DNA from: Acidobacteriota bacterium
GTDB taxonomy: Bacteria; Acidobacteriota; Terriglobia; Bryobacterales; JACQDG01
Reading direction: 5' to 3'
Length of the DNA: 10,891 bases
Assembly: GCA_016201185.1 (NCBI GenBank)
Contig: JACQDG010000043.1
Coordinates: 1 to 10,891 of the forward strand
In this document: one piece after another, positions 6,535 to 10,891 of the stretch
How the letters are laid out: each line of letters starts with the position of its first letter
Position numbering within the stretch: position 1 is the first letter of the stretch
Program-made: the position numbers and the translations under genes
The notes under the pieces: generated by a model
What the model saw: only the letters and a program-made list of their open reading frames with translations
Told to the model about the DNA's origin: nothing
The model's database searches: none

Positions 6535-7311
6535 ATGCAGAAAAATGCCGTGAAAGAGAGCCTGCAAGCAGGGGGCTCCGTCTACGGCACATCCCTGACC
6601 GACTGTCTGGATCCGGAGTTTGCCAGTCTTTTGCGAGCGGCGGGGCTGGACTTTTTCTTTGTCGACACCGAGCATTCGCCCGCCAATTACCACCAGATCC
6701 AGGCGCTATGCCGCGCGGCGCGGGGGGCCGGCATCGTCCCTCTCGTTCGCGTCACAGAAAACGTCCCGCACCTGATCACGCGGGCCCTCGACAGCGGGGT
6801 GATGGGTGTGGTTGTGCCGCGCGTGCACTCGCCCCGGGAAGCGCATGCCGCGGTCGAATCCATGAAATACCTTCCGGAGGGCCGTCGTGGCTTCGGGATG
6901 CGCAGCACGATCACGGACTTTCAGTGGACGAATGCGGCGGATGAAATAGCCTCGGCCAATCGCGAAACGCTGGCCGTATTACAGGTTGAGAGCCGGGAGG
7001 CCCTTTCGCAGGTGGAGGAGATCGCGGGCACGCCCCACCTCGACGTGCTGTTTATCGGGCCCTACGACCTGACGATCTCTTTGGGCATCGCTGAACAGTT
7101 CGATCATCCGGAGTTTTGGGATGCGGTGGACCGTGTCGTCGGTGCTTGCAGCAAGAACGGCATCGCTGCCGGCCTCCAATCCGGCGACATGGCGATACTG
7201 CGTGAAAGTCAGAGGCGCGGGGTGCGGTTTCTACTTTATTCGAACGACGTCACCGTTCTGTTCGAAGGCTACAAGCAGGGGGTCGCCCGACTGAAGGGCG
7301 GGCCTGAATAG
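6535..7311 (+). CDS. HpcH/HpaI family class II aldolase
   Basis: A metal-dependent pyruvate-type aldolase of 258 residues, near the family norm. It carries the signature FFFVDTEHSP (40-49) with the conserved D44, E46 and catalytic H47, then VRV with R72, and the metal pair E152 (QVES) and D178 (IGPYDL). GFGMRSTITDFQW (119-131) matches the segment that shapes the active site. Members cleave 4-hydroxy-2-oxo acids to pyruvate or oxaloacetate-type products plus an aldehyde. The ATG at 6535 is preferred over a GTG at 6481, which would overlap the previous gene by 38 bases: AAGGCGG lies just upstream and the conserved domain starts about 13 residues in. It begins 16 bases after the BKACE stop, clearly in the same operon. 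Confidence 0.88.
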   Translation: MQKNAVKESLQAGGSVYGTSLTDCLDPEFASLLRAAGLDFFFVDTEHSPANYHQIQALCRAARGAGIVPLVRVTENVPHLITRALDSGVMGVVVPRVHSPREAHAAVESMKYLPEGRRGFGMRSTITDFQWTNAADEIASANRETLAVLQVESREALSQVEEIAGTPHLDVLFIGPYDLTISLGIAEQFDHPEFWDAVDRVVGACSKNGIAAGLQSGDMAILRESQRRGVRFLLYSNDVTVLFEGYKQGVARLKGGPE

Positions 7312-7318
7312 GCCGCTA

Positions 7319-8572
7319 ATGAACGTGACTAGACGCCAATGGCCCCGGCGCCTGGAGATTGCGTTCCTATCCTTTCTGGCCCTGTTGATCGCCTATTGCG
7401 ACCGGGTCAATCTTTCCGTGGCGGCGCCGCGCATCATGCAAGAGTATCACTGGGACACGGCGCAAATGGGGTGGGCGCTTTCGGGTTTTTTTGTCGGCTA
7501 TGTACTGTTAATGGTTCCCACGGGAATACTGGCTGACCGTTATGGCCCCAGGCGTGTGTTCGCCTGGAGCATGGCATGGTGGTCGGTATTCACGGCTCTC
7601 ACGCCGATTCCGAGGTCTCTGGCCGGCCTTTCAACCATCCGGGTGCTGATGGGAACTGGAGAAAGCGGGACTTTCCCTGCCATCAACAGCATACTGGTGA
7701 GTTGGTTTCCCCGGCAGGAGTACTCCCGGGTAGCGGGATTCTGCTGGAGTGGAGGCTACGCCGGCCCCATCATCGGATTTCCCCTGGCCTCCGCTATCCT
7801 GGCTTGGTTGGGGTGGAGGGCCGTCTTTTTCGCTTTTGCCTGTCTCGGGCTGATCTGGCTTCCTTTCTGGTTGTGGCGCGCGGCTGACAATCCGGAGAGC
7901 GCGCGCGGCATTCGGGCGTCGGAGCTAGCTTATATCCAGGCGTCACGGCCTGAGCTCAGGAGGGCCGCCGCTGTGCCCTGGAAACGGCTACTTGGGCTGC
8001 CGGCGTTATGGGCGGTTTTCACCCTGCATTTTTCGTCCAACTGGTTCGCTTATGTGATGCTTTCCTGGCTGCCCACTTACCTCCTGGTGGAACGGCGCTT
8101 TTCGCTGGGAAGCATGGCGATCGGAACCGCCTTGCCTTACGTTTCTGCTTTGGTGGGTACCAACCTGTTTGGTTTCTTCATCGACCGCTTCACCGAAGGG
8201 CGTGACCGGTCGCGTGTCCGGAAGATGTTCCTGCTGCCTTACTTGCTGGCGGCGGGCTCTCTGCTTCTGCTCCCGGGCGCTTCCAGCGCTGCGGCCACCG
8301 TCCTGCTGCTGTGCGCCGCGATGGGCCTGTTAACCGCCGCGACGCCGATATATGCCAGCAATACTCTGGATCTTGCGCCGCGCTATGCGGGCACCGTCGT
8401 AGGCATGCAAAACTCCGTGGCTAATCTCGCAGGCGTCCTGGCTCCGGTCGTGATCGGCTATGTTGTCAAGGTCAGCGGGTGGAACACGGCATTCTGGCTG
8501 ACCGCCGCCATTAACGGCCTGGGCGCTCTGGCTTTTTGGGTATTCGGGAAAGCGGAGAGGCTGGTGGATTGA
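7319..8572 (+). CDS. MFS transporter, anion:cation symporter (ACS) type
   Basis: At 417 residues with about twelve hydrophobic segments, this is a major facilitator inner-membrane carrier. Helix 1 contains YCDRVNLSVAAP (26-37), the (Y)xDRxNLSxA signature of the ACS subfamily of hexuronate, tartrate, galactonate and phthalate importers. The loop between helices 2 and 3 carries GILADRYGPRR (69-79), the MFS motif A, and helix 4 has RVLMGTGESGTFP. It would import an organic or sugar acid with a proton. It starts 7 bases after the aldolase stop and ends 4 bases before the next gene, so it is translated within the operon. This gene is the best clue that the pathway substrate is an acidic small molecule. 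Confidence 0.9.
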   Translation: MNVTRRQWPRRLEIAFLSFLALLIAYCDRVNLSVAAPRIMQEYHWDTAQMGWALSGFFVGYVLLMVPTGILADRYGPRRVFAWSMAWWSVFTALTPIPRSLAGLSTIRVLMGTGESGTFPAINSILVSWFPRQEYSRVAGFCWSGGYAGPIIGFPLASAILAWLGWRAVFFAFACLGLIWLPFWLWRAADNPESARGIRASELAYIQASRPELRRAAAVPWKRLLGLPALWAVFTLHFSSNWFAYVMLSWLPTYLLVERRFSLGSMAIGTALPYVSALVGTNLFGFFIDRFTEGRDRSRVRKMFLLPYLLAAGSLLLLPGASSAAATVLLLCAAMGLLTAATPIYASNTLDLAPRYAGTVVGMQNSVANLAGVLAPVVIGYVVKVSGWNTAFWLTAAINGLGALAFWVFGKAERLVD

Positions 8573-8576
8573 ATCA

Positions 8577-9644
8577 ATGGCTGCACCTTTCGATGCCGTC
8601 TCTTTGCGGCAATTTACCGTGGATATTTTTCAGGCTTGCGGGGCGCCAGCGGCGGAAGCCGCCATCGTCGCCGACCATCTGATAGCTGCGAGCCTGATGG
8701 GATACGACACCCACGGGGTGATCCGCATCCCGCAATATGTGGAAGACGTGAAACGAGAAATCATCCGCCCTGGCGCGCCGCTGCAGGTTACTCGGGAAAC
8801 CGAGACTACGGCCGTGCTGGATTGTGGATGGAACTTTGGCCAAGTGGGCGGGGTGCGGGCCATGGAGCTGGCGATTGCCAAAGCCCGGCGGTGGCACGTG
8901 GCCATGATCGTGGCTCGCCGCTCGAATCACGCCGGGCGTCTGGGCGCCTACACTCAGATGGCCGCCGAGCAAGGGCTCCTGGCCATCGGCGTGTGCAACT
9001 CACCGCGGCACGGTCACTTTGTTCTTCCTTGGGGAGGCCGCGAGGGCCGGCTGGCCACCAATCCCATTTCTTTTGCCGTTCCTTCGGATTCCGGGGCTCC
9101 CATAATGGCCGACTTTTCCACTGCGGAGACGACGGAAGGCGCCCTTCGACTCTATCGAAATCTGGGCAAGCCGCTCCCTTCCGGCTGGATCGTCGATGCG
9201 CAAGGCCAACCCAGCACGGACCCTGCCGATTTCTATGGACCTCCGCAGGGAGCGATTTTGCCGTTCGGCGGGGGCAGAGGTTATAGGGGATTTGCGCTCT
9301 CTTTACTGGTGGAGGTCTTGGGCGGGCTGCTGGGCGGCTCAAGCATCACGATTGATCAACCCGGAAACGGGCTGGGCTTTATCGTGATAGACGTCTCGAC
9401 GTTTCTAGCCCCGAGGGAGTTTGCCGAGCTGATCCGCGAATTGCGTGCGTACATCAAGTCCTCCCCTCCTGCTTCGGGCTTCGACGAGGTGCAGCTCCCC
9501 GGCGAACCCGATTTTCGAACACGCCAGCAGCGCCTGAGACATGGTATACCCATCGACAAGAAAACGTGCGAACAGATCCGCTCGGCCGCGGCGTCGGTCG
9601 GCGTCGCGTGGAGATCCGCCGCCAGTTCGGAGCCTGAGATATGA
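8577..9644 (+). CDS. Ldh2 family malate/L-lactate-type NAD(P)-dependent dehydrogenase
   Basis: A 355-residue member of the Ldh2/MDH2 family (PF02615), a fold unrelated to Rossmann dehydrogenases. Members interconvert 2-hydroxy and 2-oxo acids (malate, lactate, ureidoglycolate, 2,3-diketogulonate, sulfolactate). It shows YDTHGVIRIPQYV (43-55) with H46 and R50, the RRSNHAGRLGAY motif (114-125) with the conserved S116 and H118, NPISFAVPS in mid-protein, and a glycine-rich LPFGGGRGYRG followed by LLVEVLGGLLGG. The ATG comes 4 bases after the transporter stop and GGTGG precedes it. Its stop overlaps the start of the next gene by four bases (ATGA). In this operon it would oxidise or reduce a 2-hydroxy/2-oxo acid before or after the aldolase step. 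Confidence 0.9.
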   Translation: MAAPFDAVSLRQFTVDIFQACGAPAAEAAIVADHLIAASLMGYDTHGVIRIPQYVEDVKREIIRPGAPLQVTRETETTAVLDCGWNFGQVGGVRAMELAIAKARRWHVAMIVARRSNHAGRLGAYTQMAAEQGLLAIGVCNSPRHGHFVLPWGGREGRLATNPISFAVPSDSGAPIMADFSTAETTEGALRLYRNLGKPLPSGWIVDAQGQPSTDPADFYGPPQGAILPFGGGRGYRGFALSLLVEVLGGLLGGSSITIDQPGNGLGFIVIDVSTFLAPREFAELIRELRAYIKSSPPASGFDEVQLPGEPDFRTRQQRLRHGIPIDKKTCEQIRSAAASVGVAWRSAASSEPEI

Positions 9645-10456
9645 GAGGGAGCAGCATCACCCTGGAAGACTACACGCTCGAGCAGGCGCTTCGCCTCTTC
9701 CGCGATGCGGGCTTCGACAGCCTGGAAATGTGGAAACATCATTTGAAGCGCTGCAAAACGGACGAGCTGCGGCAAAGCTTTGTAGCGTATGCCAAGGGGC
9801 TGGGCATCTCCATGGGCGGATTCAACGCGGTGGGCGAAGACTATTTTCAGCCATTTGGGACGGATCAGCAGCTCGAAGCAACTTTGCAGGGATTAAAGGC
9901 TGACATGGAGTTTGCGCTTTCGCTGGGCACACGCGATGTCTTGATCTGGGAAGGAAGGGCCCCGGCTGGCACCACCGAATCGGAGTGGCTAAATCACCTC
10001 TTGCCCAGGTTGATCGAGCTTTTTCGCGGGGTACTGGCGTTTGCCGAACCGGCCGGCGCTCGGTTTTTAGTGGAGCCCCACCCTTATACGGTAGGCATGA
10101 GCGATCGCCTGATGATCAAGCTTTACGACACCCTCGATTCGGCCCACTTTGGCATCACGTACGACTTTTGCCACTACGGCGTCGGCCGAAAAGACGACTA
10201 CATTGACGCCATCCGCGCCCTGGGACCGCGGATTCGCCACATCCACTTTTCTGATTCCGACCAGAGAAGCTCCGAGCTTCACTTCCCTCCGGGCAGCGGC
10301 TGGATGAACTTGCAGGGAATGCTGGAAGCTTTCAAGGGCATGGGCTATCGGGGCACGATCACGCTGGACCTCTACGGCTATCCCTTACCTGTCCAGGCCC
10401 TGCCCCTCAGCCTGGTAACCGATGGAGCCGACGAATCCCAGAGCCACGAGTTCTAG
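9641..10456 (+). CDS. Sugar phosphate isomerase/epimerase-like TIM barrel protein (xylose isomerase-like)
   Basis: The 271 residues fit the AP endonuclease 2 / xylose isomerase-like barrel family (PF01261). Relatives include hydroxypyruvate isomerase, tagatose epimerase and inosose dehydratase. Seen are AGFDSLEMW (23-31) with E29, a central acid in LVEPHP (E145), YDFCHYG with D175 and H178, and RHIHFSD with H200 and H202. Near the end, ITLDLYGYPLP supplies an aspartate where most relatives have the final glutamate ligand. It starts inside the Ldh2 stop (ATGA), so translational coupling is likely. After YGYPLP the sequence becomes atypical and ends about 20 residues later, over DNA that also codes on the other strand for the tail of a small membrane protein; the C-terminus may therefore be shortened. 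Isomerisation or dehydration of a sugar-acid intermediate is an inference. Confidence 0.85.
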   Translation: MRGSSITLEDYTLEQALRLFRDAGFDSLEMWKHHLKRCKTDELRQSFVAYAKGLGISMGGFNAVGEDYFQPFGTDQQLEATLQGLKADMEFALSLGTRDVLIWEGRAPAGTTESEWLNHLLPRLIELFRGVLAFAEPAGARFLVEPHPYTVGMSDRLMIKLYDTLDSAHFGITYDFCHYGVGRKDDYIDAIRALGPRIRHIHFSDSDQRSSELHFPPGSGWMNLQGMLEAFKGMGYRGTITLDLYGYPLPVQALPLSLVTDGADESQSHEF

Positions 10457-10633
10457 GATAGGATCTCCGTGAACAGCAGGATCTCTAGTACCGATCACCA
10501 GTAGGGTACCAGACAAAAGAAAGCCAACCACTCCGCACGCTATGCTCAGTCGCCGGACGCCCTCCGATTCTGTGGAGAGGGCCTTCCATAAAAAAGTCGC
10601 CTCCCAATTCTTCTGAAGACTCACAGGGATCAA
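10385..10633 (-). CDS. Small membrane protein, function unknown
   Basis: Up to 82 residues. The middle carries a charged ESEGVRRLS stretch followed by a hydrophobic helix (IACGVVGFLLSGTLLVIG, about residues 31-48), and a second weakly hydrophobic patch (ILELVALGFVGSIGY) lies before a short tail. One or two membrane passes are likely. The frame can open at TTG (10633), which overlaps the stop of the upstream gene (TTGA), or at GTG (10624), which has GGAGG ten bases ahead; the GTG is quite plausible. Its 3' end overlaps that of the converging isomerase gene by 72 bases. I do not recognise a named family. The tight link to the DUF4177-like gene and the reasonable composition argue that it is real. 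Confidence 0.5.
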   Translation of the reverse strand: MIPVSLQKNWEATFLWKALSTESEGVRRLSIACGVVGFLLSGTLLVIGTRDPAVHGDPILELVALGFVGSIGYQAEGQGLDR

Positions 10634-10866
10634 GCCTCCGGCTCTTCGATGAGAGTCCTCAACTCCACTCTATCCAGCGGGAACTGATTCTCCTTCGGCC
10701 TCTTCATCAGAACCAAGCAATCGCTGGACGCGGGCGCGCTCGACAGAATCGAGTTGCGGGGAAGGACGCTAATAACCTCCCAGCCCTCGGCACCATCCGT
10801 GTTGAGACTGGCGCTCGCCTCTTCCAGGTTGCGCATATCAAGTACAGCAAACTGGTATTCCCACAT
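10630..10866 (-). CDS. DUF4177-like small protein
   Basis: 78 residues beginning MWEYQFAVLDM, with GAEGWEVISVLP (25-36) and a later CLVLMKRPK (50-58). This WEY ... EGWE(L/V)(V)SV ... (V)LKRP pattern is typical of the small cytoplasmic DUF4177-type domain, whose function is unknown. The ATG at 10866 begins the conserved motif. No good ribosome site is spaced correctly; instead a TATACT -10-like box lies seven bases ahead, which would fit a leaderless or nearly leaderless message. It overlaps the next gene by four bases, so the two form a pair. Confidence 0.65.
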   Translation of the reverse strand: MWEYQFAVLDMRNLEEASASLNTDGAEGWEVISVLPRNSILSSAPASSDCLVLMKRPKENQFPLDRVELRTLIEEPEA

Positions 10867-10873
10867 GGCCGAA

Positions 10874-10879
10874 AGTATA
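10874..10879 (-). promoter_or_regulatory. Possible -10 box directly ahead of the DUF4177-like gene
   Basis: The minus strand reads TATACT, then seven bases, then ATG at 10866. A start about seven bases downstream would place the first base of the message at or next to the A of the ATG. The -35 region lies beyond the window edge, so the promoter cannot be judged fully. Confidence 0.35.
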
Positions 10880-10891
10880 CATCCTCAGAGC

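Noticed and set aside
10460..10485. Direct repeat AGGATCTC, two copies 18 bases apart
   Set aside because: Lies inside a coding frame where it encodes two DP dipeptides; too short to suggest a site or mobile-element end.

Overview
This is a bacterial chromosomal window, moderately GC-rich and densely coding, with Shine-Dalgarno sites, sigma70-like promoters and Zn-, metal- and NAD-dependent metabolic enzymes. The gene types resemble those of soil Acidobacteriota, but this is a weak impression from family resemblance; no rRNA, tRNA or marker gene is present to settle it. No insertion sequence, phage gene or CRISPR array was seen.

Left third (1-3300, minus strand). Two adjacent GT-A glycosyltransferases look like the machinery for glycosylglycerate-type compatible solutes. 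Downstream lies the 5' end of a small membrane or mechanosensitive-channel-type gene (1-111). Upstream (2637-3294) is a decayed MscS-like channel gene with several frame changes, a lost periplasmic domain and no pore or C-terminal domain. The first glycosyltransferase also has an apparent frameshift near 1638-1643. If it is repaired, the conserved C-terminus is restored and the gene ends at 1484, just ahead of the second glycosyltransferase. The whole block looks like an osmotic-stress operon that is partly eroding.

Middle and right (3411-10456). A minus-strand gene for an exported metal-dependent hydrolase of the cyclase/kynurenine formamidase family diverges from a tight plus-strand operon of six genes: zinc alcohol dehydrogenase, beta-keto acid cleavage enzyme (BKACE), HpcH/HpaI aldolase, ACS-type MFS transporter, Ldh2-type malate/lactate dehydrogenase, and a TIM-barrel sugar isomerase/epimerase. 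Gaps between these genes run from 30 bases down to a 4-base overlap. The 174-base divergent spacer holds two well-formed promoters facing away from each other (each with a 17-base spacer) and a perfect 11-base palindrome over the minus-strand one. The set reads as import, oxidation and C-C cleavage of an organic or sugar acid. No regulator and no CoA-activating gene is present, and I do not recognise the combination as a named pathway.

Right edge (10385-10866, minus strand). Two small overlapping genes encode a DUF4177-like protein and a one- to two-helix membrane protein. The latter converges on the isomerase gene and overlaps its 3' end by 72 bases, which suggests that one of the two tails is not ancestral.
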